Virus record (IMG/VR): IMGVR_UViG_3300025133_000113
Coordinates: 1 to 59,874 of that record
Strand: one strand, 5' to 3'
Source of the DNA: a virus
Length of the DNA: 59,874 nt
The position numbers and the translations under genes are program-made. Each line of letters starts with the position of its first letter. Position 1 is the stretch's first letter. Below are positions 40,542 to 49,921 of this stretch, one piece after another. Below the pieces are notes generated by a model, which saw nothing but the letters and a program-made list of their open reading frames with translations, was not told the origin of the DNA and searched no databases.

Positions 40542-41507
40542 TTACGCTTTACTACCGCAATTAGGGCAGAATTTGTAGTTGGTCTTGGACTTACTACCAC
40601 AGTTGTGACAGTATCGTCTCTTGTTCAACTCACTCGTTGTTATAGCCTTGGTAGACTCTGGCAACAAGTTAAATTCATACGTCTGGAAAGGGATTTCAAT
40701 GAACGTCTTGGTTATCTGAGTGAACTTCTGTGAAGAATGTGAACCCTCTTCAACCCGACCAGTTTCAACCTTCTTAGACTTCTTAACACTCAACCTTCTT
40801 AGAGGATTACTCGCATTGGTATCCACGAATGAACGTTTAAGGTCTTGACCCATTGATGCGCTCAGATTCATTTCACCTAGACTATCCATAGATGCCATAC
40901 CAAGGGTATTGGTAATAGAACCACAGTAACCAGCACTATTCGTACCAGCAGAACCAACTGTACCTGAATTTAAAAAGTCAGAACCACGTAAGTTGGATGT
41001 TGATGCACCTACACTCGTTGCACCAAAAAAGGTGTACGGATTAGGGTCAGTACTTGGAGAAGTCCATGGTTGGTTTCTCTTGTAATAATCCCAATCATTT
41101 AGTAATGGTAGGTCGTAATTAAAATGGTTATAATTAGGCTCCACATATTCCTTATGGAATGTAACCTTCAGGTCACCATTACTTTCGATAGCCTTACGCA
41201 CTTCAGATGTATTATTCACCTCATAGGTTTCAAATCTGAACTTCTTAGGAATATCGATGTATCGGTCTAAGAACACTCGTTCTCCTGGTCGTAATACTAA
41301 ACCACCTTGCCCTATACGCTTACCGTTCAGGGAGATACGAGCAGATATCATTTCAGATGTTGGGTTAAATACCTCAATCTGGAATTCTGTTCCGTTCTTT
41401 AAATAAAAGGTTGGTTTACCGTCTTTTGAGTACGACTTTAGTCTACTCTTGTTGATAGCTACATTGACAGTGGGTATAGCTTCCCCACGTGAGTTTGTGT
41501 GTGACAT
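40542..41507 (-). CDS. Virion-type protein with C-terminal zinc ribbon
   Basis: 321 residues. The N-terminal half has YLKNGTEFQIEVFNPTSEMI, ISLNGKRIGQGGLVLRPGERVFLDRYID and RFETYEVNNTSEVRKAI, a beta domain I recall from virion-associated proteins of large viruses. The middle is low-complexity Ser/Gly/Asn. The end is a zinc ribbon, CHNCGSKSKTNYKFCPNCG (two CxxC pairs). Own late-type promoter and 110-base leader, own terminator. Role likely structural, unproven. Confidence 0.7.
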   Translation of the reverse strand: MSHTNSRGEAIPTVNVAINKSRLKSYSKDGKPTFYLKNGTEFQIEVFNPTSEMISARISLNGKRIGQGGLVLRPGERVFLDRYIDIPKKFRFETYEVNNTSEVRKAIESNGDLKVTFHKEYVEPNYNHFNYDLPLLNDWDYYKRNQPWTSPSTDPNPYTFFGATSVGASTSNLRGSDFLNSGTVGSAGTNSAGYCGSITNTLGMASMDSLGEMNLSASMGQDLKRSFVDTNASNPLRRLSVKKSKKVETGRVEEGSHSSQKFTQITKTFIEIPFQTYEFNLLPESTKAITTSELNKRRYCHNCGSKSKTNYKFCPNCGSKA

Positions 41508-41617
41508 TTTGTTTAAGTTTTAATACGTCTTGTTATTAGCTCCCAATCAAATCATTACCACCTAGGATAATTCTTACGCCATATAGACGTTAGACTGAGA
41601 TATTGCTTAACTCTGTT

Positions 41618-41628
41618 TATAAATATAG
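41618..41628 (-). promoter_or_regulatory. Candidate phage late promoter
   Basis: Minus-strand CTATATTTATA 110 bases before the zinc-ribbon gene; the strongest late motif on this strand. Confidence 0.55.
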
Positions 41629-41645
41629 TGAAAACTAAGAAAAAG

Positions 41646-41936
41646 TCAAGTTTTTGGTAAAACTAATCCAGTTTTTCTATAATTCTTAGCTAATTTGATG
41701 GCGTCTGGTTCACCTTTTAGATGGTTGAATATTATAGCCTCAAAGGTATCATCAGGGAGTTTTTTCATGAGCATGAAACGTATCCTGTGAGCGTCATATA
41801 ACGCCTGTAACTCGTGTATACCTAATTGGGTGACTATAGAAGCTAACTTCTTACCACCAATGACATCAGATAATGCTTGATTGTTACTTTGTGTATCTAA
41901 TTCATACCGCAAACTATTTGCTATCCTATCACTCAT
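41646..41936 (-). CDS. Small hypothetical protein of the tail block
   Basis: 96 residues, helical. Coupled to the larger upstream gene by ATGA. Not recognised. Confidence 0.6.
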   Translation of the reverse strand: MSDRIANSLRYELDTQSNNQALSDVIGGKKLASIVTQLGIHELQALYDAHRIRFMLMKKLPDDTFEAIIFNHLKGEPDAIKLAKNYRKTGLVLPKT

Positions 41937-43351
41937 TGGCTATCTCTGAGTTCACTTTGAGAAACAATGCTGAAGTATAATACTTCCTTTAACGTGTTGA
42001 CTTCCAGATTGGTAGTCGCCTTTATATCAACAAAATATTCAGATGGTATTAGACTGGCTGTATCAATCAAGAAATAGTTATGATTGTTAGCCATTTCCAA
42101 TGGTTGGAAGTCGATAATTGTAAGTTCATTTATACCTTCCTTCGCATATAGACGGTATTGAACATCGTCCATTTTTTGCTCTTGGTTTACGGTATAAGGA
42201 ATCTTTGTTTGTACCGTTACTTTTCTAACGTCACCTCTCTTAATCTTCTCACCTCTGTTGATACCAGCAGCTACGATACCAGTCTTTTTAGGTAGCCCAG
42301 CAGCATCACCTATGTTGTACCAGTCATCAGCAGTTTTAAGGGCGAAATCAAGCGTTATATTAGGTCTACTGATACCGTTAATGGTAACTCCTGACCAAAC
42401 GTCATTAAACATCACACAATCCACCGCAGTACTTGTTGTGGGTACATTTATATCGATGCTGTAAACACCCTTTGTAACGTGCGTAACGGCACTTGAGGTA
42501 TAAGCTGAATATAATCCACCATCTTGGTCTAAGACTTGGACTGTCGGTAGAGCATCAAGATTAGTAGGTGTACCACCAAGGTTAACGTATAAGTATAGTT
42601 TATTATCTTTATCAAGGTAAAAATCGTGTCTATCATCAGTAATGTGGTCGGAATAAATGGTTTCAACATATGGTTCGTATATGCTCTGAGTGTGGTTAGT
42701 GAAGAACCCCACATATTGGTAGTTGTAGGTTACTAATTCTTCATATTCTTTTTGAAACGCCAGAGCTAAACCATTATTGGTTGCACCAGTTATTAGACCA
42801 TTAACAAATGAAGTGATATCCATATCAATATTTTCATTTCCTAGTGGGAAATTTTGAGTTTGAATGGTGATACCGCTTGTGGCTCCCGTAACAACCCCAG
42901 ATTCAGCCCATTGTCCTAACGTAGTAGCTGAGTACCAGTTAGATGGAACTGCATTGTATGCTGGTTGTCCAGCAGTAAACGTACAGTCTGAATAATCATA
43001 TCCGTTACCTTCAACCCAGTCTTGAGTTATAGGGAATAGGATAAGGTCGAATGAAGCTGCTCGGTCTTTACCATCACAGTTCTTTTCACCCAACATTGAT
43101 TTATCCAAACAACCAGTATTAATCATACGTAACGTATGTGTCATCTTGGTTAAGTCTGGGTATGTGCCACCACTGTAGGCGGTCTGTAATCTTGAAACAT
43201 CAAAATGGAATAGGAATCTAGTGTATTGTTGTGTATGGGTACTTCCAGTACCACCACCATAGTACAATTCCGTTACAGGATTTAACCCCGTATTGGTATA
43301 GCTATCTAGAATGATTGTATTGTTTCTATCGAAATAAGTTCTTAGTACCAT
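41933..43351 (-). CDS. DNRLRE-like structural (fibre or baseplate) protein
   Basis: 472 residues. The N-terminal 220 residues (YTRFLFHFDVSRL, LILFPITQDWVEGNGYDYSD, NIDMDITSFVNGLI, NGLALAFQKE) match the jelly-roll DNRLRE-type domain: a beta strand with FxFD, a DWxEGxGxD loop and a late hydrophobic strand. The C-terminal half is further beta domains. Likely an exposed tail or fibre component. Late-type promoter just upstream. Confidence 0.65.
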   Translation of the reverse strand: MVLRTYFDRNNTIILDSYTNTGLNPVTELYYGGGTGSTHTQQYTRFLFHFDVSRLQTAYSGGTYPDLTKMTHTLRMINTGCLDKSMLGEKNCDGKDRAASFDLILFPITQDWVEGNGYDYSDCTFTAGQPAYNAVPSNWYSATTLGQWAESGVVTGATSGITIQTQNFPLGNENIDMDITSFVNGLITGATNNGLALAFQKEYEELVTYNYQYVGFFTNHTQSIYEPYVETIYSDHITDDRHDFYLDKDNKLYLYVNLGGTPTNLDALPTVQVLDQDGGLYSAYTSSAVTHVTKGVYSIDINVPTTSTAVDCVMFNDVWSGVTINGISRPNITLDFALKTADDWYNIGDAAGLPKKTGIVAAGINRGEKIKRGDVRKVTVQTKIPYTVNQEQKMDDVQYRLYAKEGINELTIIDFQPLEMANNHNYFLIDTASLIPSEYFVDIKATTNLEVNTLKEVLYFSIVSQSELRDSQ

Positions 43352-43363
43352 TTTGCTTTATAA

Positions 43364-43373
43364 GTAAATATAG
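43364..43373 (-). promoter_or_regulatory. Candidate phage late promoter
   Basis: Minus-strand CTATATTTAC preceded by AACTTTACG, 12 bases before the DNRLRE-like gene. Confidence 0.4.
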
Positions 43374-43384
43374 CGTAAAGTTGA

Positions 43385-44368
43385 TTAATTCACCTTAACA
43401 TTCTTGGATAATATAGTCTCCGTAGGGTACTCCAAGTATTCGACTATGAAGTTCTCACCATCAATAGCGCTAGGTTTAAGACCTGGAAATCTATGTATAT
43501 GATTCATGAGTGCCATTTCCAACTTTTTCATGTATTCTAATAAGGTGTCACCAAACACCAATGGGTGAGCCTCATCCAATATTTTCAATAACTCTTCTTC
43601 AGAAATATAATCATCTTGGTTTGTTAACGTGAACCTAGGTGCACCATCCTTATGTGTAAGTAGATTAATCTTATTGGCTACCACGTTGGCAACGCTACCG
43701 AATTCTGGCTTACTACTTCTGTTCTCACTCTCCTTCAACTTAGCATCGAACTTAAGTTGAATGTATGCTGGATTAGTCTTATTGAATATCTTATTATTAT
43801 CTAATACGTGTTGACCAGCACGTAAGAATACTTCATTCTCCTTTAGAATGAGGTCAGCATTATCTCTACCCTGTAATGCGATATCGTCATAATCAGGAAA
43901 GACCCCTTTAGCGTCCACCAATGTATCTATGTTCACATTAGGGGTTACAGGGGAAACACTTAAACTAGCCAAACCAGTTGTTTCAATAGTATCCTCTTTC
44001 AACCTCAATGGGCTGGAAATAATGGGACCTATGTAGAACCTATCAGCATACTTGGTACCATCATTGAAGGTGAATATGAATACCACCTCATTAACTTTTG
44101 GTACCACATTCAAGTGACTTGGCATTAGTGGAAAACAATTGGTCAGGTCACCATCGGCTATATTGGTATCCCAATTAGCTCCAGGTATACTGCAACGAAT
44201 TATTGTTGGGTCAGCGTTGAACCTTGCATCAGATTTGCGTTTTACCTCATCACTGGTATTGGGTGCCACTTGACCAACAACTTTAACGATACCGAGTTGA
44301 ATACCCATATCGTTGAATTGCTTATTGAATTCACTTGGTTGTCCGAATGTATATTTTGGATTAGACAT
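43385..44368 (-). CDS. Baseplate hub protein, gp5-like OB-fold
   Basis: 327 residues. The N-terminal part reads like an OB-fold of tail-spike/hub proteins (VIRCSIPGANWDT region, then VPKVNEVVFIFTFND and DRFYIGPIISSPLRL). No lysozyme domain follows; the C-terminal half is helical and ends around NHIHRFPGLKP. It probably sits at the baseplate hub like T4 gp5 without the lysozyme. Function by motif and neighbours. Confidence 0.6.
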   Translation of the reverse strand: MSNPKYTFGQPSEFNKQFNDMGIQLGIVKVVGQVAPNTSDEVKRKSDARFNADPTIIRCSIPGANWDTNIADGDLTNCFPLMPSHLNVVPKVNEVVFIFTFNDGTKYADRFYIGPIISSPLRLKEDTIETTGLASLSVSPVTPNVNIDTLVDAKGVFPDYDDIALQGRDNADLILKENEVFLRAGQHVLDNNKIFNKTNPAYIQLKFDAKLKESENRSSKPEFGSVANVVANKINLLTHKDGAPRFTLTNQDDYISEEELLKILDEAHPLVFGDTLLEYMKKLEMALMNHIHRFPGLKPSAIDGENFIVEYLEYPTETILSKNVKVN

Positions 44369-44531
44369 TTCTACTATTCAATATTCTAGTCGCTTTACCG
44401 TAACGTGCTGCCAGTTCATCTAGCTTATCACAATCCTTTAGCATTTTATTCTTAAGGGTCTCGTATTCGTTCATCAGAGATTTTTTAGCCATCTCCAAAT
44501 CACTATTTGATTTGTCTTCTAATTTTTCCAT
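44361..44531 (-). CDS. Small coiled-coil protein (56 residues)
   Basis: ATG at 44531 overlaps the upstream stop (TAATG) and the stop at 44361 overlaps the next gene by 8 bases. The product is a charged coiled coil (MEKLEDKSNSDLEMAKKSL). Both couplings support a real gene. Confidence 0.6.
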   Translation of the reverse strand: MEKLEDKSNSDLEMAKKSLMNEYETLKNKMLKDCDKLDELAARYGKATRILNSRNV

Positions 44532-44980
44532 TACTGTGCTACTCCATTACTACTTACAATACTTGGGTTTGTACCCACGCTGGTAACTGGGAATCCAGCA
44601 TACCCAACACCGTTGGTTTGAACCAGAATACTACCTGGGTCTATAGCGCTGGAAATCTTCATTTCCGTCTGTATTGCATTAACTACTTCTTCCATTCTGA
44701 TAACCTCTAAAGCGGTCATCACATTATTACCTTCTTTGAATATTTCTCCACCGACTGCATCGGATTCAGAAAATCTTGATATCACTCTGGCAGATATATC
44801 TCGTGCTGAAAGTCCAGGTCGCATCTTACTACCAATCATAACTAATGGTGGTGGTAATGACGTTGCTGGCGGCTTCATCATTGAAAATGCTGCTAATATT
44901 ATCTTAAGGATATTAGACATCGAACTTTTGCTATCTTTAGCTACGCCTACCTTCTGTGTACTTCTACATGTTTCTGCCAT
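44531..44980 (-). CDS. Conserved tail/baseplate-block protein
   Basis: 149 residues. LPPPLVMIGSKMRPGLSARDI and ISRFSESDAVGG resemble small baseplate-region proteins of marine T4-like phages as I recall. Ends TAATG into the small coiled-coil gene. Function unknown. Confidence 0.6.
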   Translation of the reverse strand: MAETCRSTQKVGVAKDSKSSMSNILKIILAAFSMMKPPATSLPPPLVMIGSKMRPGLSARDISARVISRFSESDAVGGEIFKEGNNVMTALEVIRMEEVVNAIQTEMKISSAIDPGSILVQTNGVGYAGFPVTSVGTNPSIVSSNGVAQ

Positions 44981-44982
44981 GA

Positions 44983-46437
44983 TTATATTTGTATTGGGCT
45001 GTTTTCTCTCATCATTCTAATAACGTCTTGGGGAATTCCCGTAAGACTAAGTAATACCGCTAATTGAGCGTTAGCTTGTTCTTTACCCATTGCGACCACA
45101 TTAGCTGCAACCAGTTTCATTATGAAACTTAATACTTTATCCAATAGGGCGTTTATAAGTAGGTCTCTGATACGTTTCACCATATTCTCCAATAATGTCT
45201 TATTCTGCTTCAAGAAATCCACAGGGTCAATGTATGAGTTACCGTTACCGTACACAATCATGTAATTGATTAAGAATACAGTTATCACTTTAGGACTTAG
45301 TATCATACTCACAATCGACTTAATCAATGTCTCGAACATTAATCCAATGAAACTTAATTCTACTGAGTATACATCTACTGGGTCATCAGCACCTTGGTCG
45401 GCAGTTTCACGTGCCATATCGTCTATGCTGGCTGATACGATATCTTTTTGTTCAACCAATTGGGATTGTGTTAGACCAGACATTTTAGTTTTAAGGTCTA
45501 TTAGGTGTTCTATCGGCATCGATACGTCTACATCCCCACAGGTCTTAAGTTGTCTTACACCATTCTTTCGATTGATGGCTTTTTCCTTTATGTTTTGGAT
45601 TTGTACGTTGGAGAATTCAAAAAAGCTATTATCCACCACACTATCCTCATCAGCATTGATGATACAATTTACTATGGTCTCTATTTGCCCTTCCATCTCC
45701 AATTCAGCTTCAGACTTATTCACATCTCCCTGTACCGCAATCGTACCAAATAAGGTATCAATGATGTTGATTATCAGGTCTTCTGAAGCGAATAATTGAA
45801 TGCTATCCACGAACTTATTATTAAGGTCAGTTAGGTTGGTTATATTAGGTGCCGCCCTGAATACTACTGAGTTTGGTTCAGACAATGTGTTTTGACCAAA
45901 CGCTGATTCTAATATGTCTTCACCCGTATTAGGGTCTGACCACATTATCGGGGTGTTTATATCATCCTCTTGGATTGTATAATACAGGTATGTGTTGTAA
46001 TCGGTTGAAGTTAGTTGGTCACCAACATCATCAAATAATAATCCACCTGCTGGTGTTATTGGGTTAATCTTCATAATGCTGAGGAAATCCAACTTCTTGA
46101 CTTGTATTTCAAGACCAGCACCATTGTTTTGGAACCAATCTGGTAAGCTTGGGTCTATACCACAAGCCACAAGACCCTTTAATTCCACTTTTAAGGCGTC
46201 CTTAACGACTATCTCCGCTTCTGAGGTTGCGTAGACTAGAACATCAACTAAAGTATCTCTAAGCTCTTCGAATCCCACTAGCGACTTAATTAGGTCAACG
46301 AGGAAATCTAGCGCACTTCCACCATTATCAATTGATGGGAATGAGTTATTTAGTTTTAATGTGGGGAAATCATCGGTAAGGGTACGTAAAGCACCAATCT
46401 TCCCGAAGACTTTCTCTTTTTGGTCTACTATCGCCAT
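44983..46437 (-). CDS. Large virion structural protein (baseplate block)
   Basis: 484 residues. The C-terminal third is hydrophobic helical (LSFIGLMFETLIKSIVSMIL, SPKVITVFLINYMIVYG, VKRIRDLLINALLDKVLSFI), a pattern I recall from a conserved virion protein of T4-like marine phages. N-terminal part is soluble. It could be a baseplate wedge or hub part. Coupled by TAATG to the gene at 46437. Confidence 0.6.
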   Translation of the reverse strand: MAIVDQKEKVFGKIGALRTLTDDFPTLKLNNSFPSIDNGGSALDFLVDLIKSLVGFEELRDTLVDVLVYATSEAEIVVKDALKVELKGLVACGIDPSLPDWFQNNGAGLEIQVKKLDFLSIMKINPITPAGGLLFDDVGDQLTSTDYNTYLYYTIQEDDINTPIMWSDPNTGEDILESAFGQNTLSEPNSVVFRAAPNITNLTDLNNKFVDSIQLFASEDLIINIIDTLFGTIAVQGDVNKSEAELEMEGQIETIVNCIINADEDSVVDNSFFEFSNVQIQNIKEKAINRKNGVRQLKTCGDVDVSMPIEHLIDLKTKMSGLTQSQLVEQKDIVSASIDDMARETADQGADDPVDVYSVELSFIGLMFETLIKSIVSMILSPKVITVFLINYMIVYGNGNSYIDPVDFLKQNKTLLENMVKRIRDLLINALLDKVLSFIMKLVAANVVAMGKEQANAQLAVLLSLTGIPQDVIRMMRENSPIQI

Positions 46438-46820
46438 TAGTCTTCAATATCTTCGTCATCTTTACTATTCTCAATCATTTCACGTATATTCTTGAAATGT
46501 TCTTTGGTGACAGCTACATCGGCACCAGAATGTAGTTCTGGTTTTAGGTCACCAGCATGTTTAAGACTATCGTTCTGTAATTTACTTACTTCCAGTTTAA
46601 TCTTAACGTTATCCGTTTTGGTTTTTAGGAAATCTGTTTTAGCTTTGGCTATCTTTGCGTGGTCGTCCACGTCAGTTGGTTCAGCCACAAGGGTTATCTC
46701 ATTGATTCCACTCTGTGCTGACTTAATGTTATTACAGGCTTCATTATAAACTTCCTGTAGTACACCTTCTAGGCTTAGTAGGTTATTAACCTTAACTACT
46801 TGTTTCTTTCTTCTTGGCAT
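46437..46820 (-). CDS. Coiled-coil protein, function uncertain
   Basis: 127 residues: basic start (MPRRKKQVVKV), a long helix pair, acidic end (ENSKDDEDIED). Size and shape could fit a small terminase subunit, but the position next to baseplate genes fits a structural chaperone or tail protein equally. A late-type motif lies 31 bases upstream. Confidence 0.55.
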   Translation of the reverse strand: MPRRKKQVVKVNNLLSLEGVLQEVYNEACNNIKSAQSGINEITLVAEPTDVDDHAKIAKAKTDFLKTKTDNVKIKLEVSKLQNDSLKHAGDLKPELHSGADVAVTKEHFKNIREMIENSKDDEDIED

Positions 46821-46850
46821 AATTCACGTTTTTAGTTTAGTGTTATACTA

Positions 46851-46859
46851 ATAAATATC
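46851..46859 (-). promoter_or_regulatory. Candidate phage late promoter
   Basis: Minus-strand GATATTTAT between the late sigma gene and the gene at 46437, able to start the baseplate operon. Confidence 0.4.
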
Positions 46860-46875
46860 AAAGAAATTACAATTT

Positions 46876-47619
46876 TCAGTATATACCTTCGTCTAACCCC
46901 TTTATTTTCAATATGTCATATAACCCTTTAAAGCGTCTCATTGCCAGTCTGATATCCTTGGTGGTTAGACCAGTATGGTTTCTCATGGTCTCAAGTATCG
47001 CTATTTTATTATACTTACTTCCTGTGTTTACATGAGCTAAGATGGTCTCCCAATCATTCAGGATATCAATCAGAGCGTATCCCACCAGACGTTCATTCTC
47101 ACTGAGTTTCTTTTTACCAGTATCCTCACCCTCATCTAACTCAACCTTAATCTCTTGGATGAGTTTCGCCATGAACTTGTCAACGGTGAAATCATCATGA
47201 TTCTTAATCTCGTACTGGTAATCATCCTGTGTTTCCAAGAACGAACTCACATCATCGAACGATGAATACTTTTTCATATTCTTATCTTCGTTCTGGACTT
47301 GCCCCAGCACGTACCTCTTAATAATCGTTCCGTAATAAGAATAAGCTTTCTTGCCTCTCCCACCATCAAATTTATCCGCTTTCATCATAACATCACCCAA
47401 CGCATCCATGTGTTGTTGTTCGAATGTTAGACCTTTTCTGTAAAGCTTGTACGTCTTAATGATGTATTCCACCATTTTATAAAGTGGTTCTCTGAGATGT
47501 TCGTTGTAGATGCGTGTCCGTTCCATTTGGTCGTCACACTCTATGTATCGCAATACTGCTTCTTCTTGGTCAGGACCGAAATAATGCTCATTTTTCCTTT
47601 TTCGTCCTCTCTTAGCCAT
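46876..47619 (-). CDS. Late transcription sigma factor (gp55-like)
   Basis: 247 residues; T4 gp55 has 185. The segment IYNEHLREPLYKMVEYIIKTYKL, then DALGDVMMKADKFDGGRGKKAYSYYGTIIKRYVLGQ (about 38-112) resembles region 2 of gp55-type sigmas (hMxKhxKFD...G.AYSYhxxhxKxYL). It would direct host RNA polymerase to phage late promoters; the recurring ATATTTAT motif is the obvious candidate target. Coupled to the glycosyltransferase gene upstream (TAATG). Confidence 0.75.
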   Translation of the reverse strand: MAKRGRKRKNEHYFGPDQEEAVLRYIECDDQMERTRIYNEHLREPLYKMVEYIIKTYKLYRKGLTFEQQHMDALGDVMMKADKFDGGRGKKAYSYYGTIIKRYVLGQVQNEDKNMKKYSSFDDVSSFLETQDDYQYEIKNHDDFTVDKFMAKLIQEIKVELDEGEDTGKKKLSENERLVGYALIDILNDWETILAHVNTGSKYNKIAILETMRNHTGLTTKDIRLAMRRFKGLYDILKIKGLDEGIY

Positions 47620-48431
47620 TAGTCAGTTTCTGCCTTTTCGTATATTATTTTACGGTCTTCATTCCAGAAATACTCTTTCTTGGCTTTGTTCATCCACCAT
47701 CTGGATTCCACATCGTCCATTTCCTCTCTGTAGGTGTGGAATAACGAACCTTCTCTTAGGTTTACGTGTTTGTATCCAATCTTCGGGATAACCATGGTCT
47801 TAATACCACTATGTGTCATCCTCAATAGGAACTCGTAAATGAAGGTCAGCTTGATTGAAGGTTTGAAGCCACCGAAATCATCAATAACCTCTTTCTTCAT
47901 AACAACCCCATCGGTATTGAAATTCTGATATCTCAACAACGCATCAGTATCAAGTAATCCCATCTCATCTGAGAATTGATTAGCCCATACCGCTTCGTTG
48001 GTTCCACCCATGTATTGACCTTCCTCATTGACATCCACAATCATTGGCATAAAGATGCCAACATCTGGGTACGCTTTCACGTATGTCGCTACGTTCTTAA
48101 ACCAAATCTTAGAGTACTCGTCATCATATTCTAGGATGGAGAACCATTCGGTTTCAGTAGCCTCAATTCCGAAGTTGACCTGAGAACAGAAATCCGTCTC
48201 ACCATCATTTTCCAATACGGTATATTTGAGCATACTCTTTGGTACCATACCTTTAACCGTCTTAACGATTTCGCTACCTTTAGGTACTACTATGAATACT
48301 GCTTCGGGTGCGACCTCTTGTAGTCCAACACTCGCAATAGCTTGCTTCAACAATGTTGTAGTTGTTTCGTTCAATTCATGTACTGGTAAAATAACCGTTA
48401 CATCAAATGTCTCTTTTTTCTTGTTTGCCAT
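47619..48431 (-). CDS. Glycosyltransferase family 2-like
   Basis: 270 residues with a GT-A fold pattern: VTVILPVHELNE at 11-22, NFGIEATETEWFSILEYDDEYS (the EYDD stands at the usual DxD metal site), and a late FNTDGVVMKKEVIDDFGGF acceptor region. Would transfer a sugar from a nucleotide-sugar; donor unknown. Co-transcribed with the sugar genes upstream. Confidence 0.8.
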   Translation of the reverse strand: MANKKKETFDVTVILPVHELNETTTTLLKQAIASVGLQEVAPEAVFIVVPKGSEIVKTVKGMVPKSMLKYTVLENDGETDFCSQVNFGIEATETEWFSILEYDDEYSKIWFKNVATYVKAYPDVGIFMPMIVDVNEEGQYMGGTNEAVWANQFSDEMGLLDTDALLRYQNFNTDGVVMKKEVIDDFGGFKPSIKLTFIYEFLLRMTHSGIKTMVIPKIGYKHVNLREGSLFHTYREEMDDVESRWWMNKAKKEYFWNEDRKIIYEKAETD

Positions 48432-48442
48432 TATCTTTCTTT

Positions 48443-49597
48443 TTAATTTGTTTTAGCAGCTTCTTCAGCAGCTTTCTTATTATCATTCTGTAGGGTTTCG
48501 ATTTCCTCAATCCTATTAGATACCAGTTTGCCATAAACCTCTTCGATTTTGACCCTCTGGGCATCTGGCGTATAAGCACCTTTACTTTCTTCCATATTTT
48601 CCAATATCTCAGAAGGTACGTTATCCTCCAACCACAACTTCATATATGTTGCAATCATTTCTGGTATCGCATGTTGAGTGTTAGTCCACACCCCGTTATT
48701 CTTAATCGTTGGTTGGTTGTCGGCATCCGTTGTTTCCATCCATTCTGGAATGAACTCTGGCATCTTACCTACTACTGGCACATCACATTCGAATGCTTCC
48801 AGTGGGAAGGTACCGAATCCAGCAGTATCATCAATCCATACCGCTAAACATGCTGTTGATAATTCATCAGCAAATGCTTTACGGGATAAACCTCTCATCT
48901 CCCTGAAGGTCACCCACTTGTATACTGGGTACTGCAAGTAAAACGCTTTAGCGATTTTAGCCGCTTGACCGTTGTCTCTACATAGAATAGTTACGGTAGG
49001 CTTCTTAGGCTTATCACTTGGTTTGAAATACTCTGGGATACTCACTGGTACCACCATCGTATTAAGTGATGGGAATAGTGACCTAAGATATTGTGCTTGT
49101 CTTTCGCTAGTTGTGATAGCATCATGGAAACCATAATCAGTGTTCCATCTCTTACCAAGACCCAATAGCTCCAATAAGTAGGATGGGCTTTGACTGAATA
49201 CCACTTTCTTACATGGGAATTCCTTCACTTGTTCCATGATATTTGAGAATATCTCTGGAATGATAATGAAATCACATGGTTTAACTTGTAACTTCTGGCT
49301 TTGAATTGAGATGTGAGATAACTCAGCATACTCTTCACCTAACCAATCAGCTAGACCCATGGAACCATCTTCCCCACGCCTTAATTTATAATCATCATGT
49401 TCATGAATGATGTGGGTCTTATATCCCAATTCACCTAGCACCTTTACGTGTTCGTAGATGTTAGCAATACCAGCAGTTGGGTTACCTTTGGTGTCTAAAC
49501 AGAAGAAGTAAAAATTACTCTCCTTGTTTTTTAGGTCCGCCACAATCGTTTCCAGTGATTGACCTTTCTTTTCTTCTTGTTGTTCTTGATTTTCCAT
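48443..49597 (-). CDS. GT-B glycosyltransferase
   Basis: 384 residues with two Rossmann-like halves. The second shows TVTILCRDNGQAAKI and FGTFPLEAFECDVPVVGKMPEFIP, the E-x7-E-like donor-site motif of GT4-type enzymes. The C-terminus is a charged helix. Donor and acceptor unknown; likely works with the sugar-nucleotide genes of this operon. Confidence 0.75.
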   Translation of the reverse strand: MENQEQQEEKKGQSLETIVADLKNKESNFYFFCLDTKGNPTAGIANIYEHVKVLGELGYKTHIIHEHDDYKLRRGEDGSMGLADWLGEEYAELSHISIQSQKLQVKPCDFIIIPEIFSNIMEQVKEFPCKKVVFSQSPSYLLELLGLGKRWNTDYGFHDAITTSERQAQYLRSLFPSLNTMVVPVSIPEYFKPSDKPKKPTVTILCRDNGQAAKIAKAFYLQYPVYKWVTFREMRGLSRKAFADELSTACLAVWIDDTAGFGTFPLEAFECDVPVVGKMPEFIPEWMETTDADNQPTIKNNGVWTNTQHAIPEMIATYMKLWLEDNVPSEILENMEESKGAYTPDAQRVKIEEVYGKLVSNRIEEIETLQNDNKKAAEEAAKTN

Positions 49598-49600
49598 ATT

Positions 49601-49921
49601 TTAATCTTCGTCTTCTATGTATTTTATTATTTCTAAATCTTCTAGCGTCTCAAAAGCTAACCTATACCCAAAGTATGATTCGGTTAACATCTGTTCCAGA
49701 CCTTCTTTGGTGTTAGCCTCAGTCAGTAATAGTATGTCCAATAATTTATTAATCATCTCATACTTGGTACCATCCAATGTCTCAACCCGTTCGTACTCTC
49801 TGTGTGTTATTGTTTTACTACCGACACTATCCGTCACAATATCTTTTTCAACCAATTTACCAGTTTTGGCTGGTATCGTTACCAGTTGATTTATCTTATT
49901 AAAATCTATTACGTATCTCAT
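49601..49921 (-). CDS. Hypothetical protein
   Basis: 106 residues, charged, helical C-terminal half. ATGA coupling to the upstream gene. Not recognised. Confidence 0.6.
   Translation of the reverse strand: MRYVIDFNKINQLVTIPAKTGKLVEKDIVTDSVGSKTITHREYERVETLDGTKYEMINKLLDILLLTEANTKEGLEQMLTESYFGYRLAFETLEDLEIIKYIEDED

Noticed and set aside
46437-46820. Small terminase subunit
   Set aside because: Size and coiled coil fit, but there is no recognisable motif and it lies with baseplate genes, so the call was left open.
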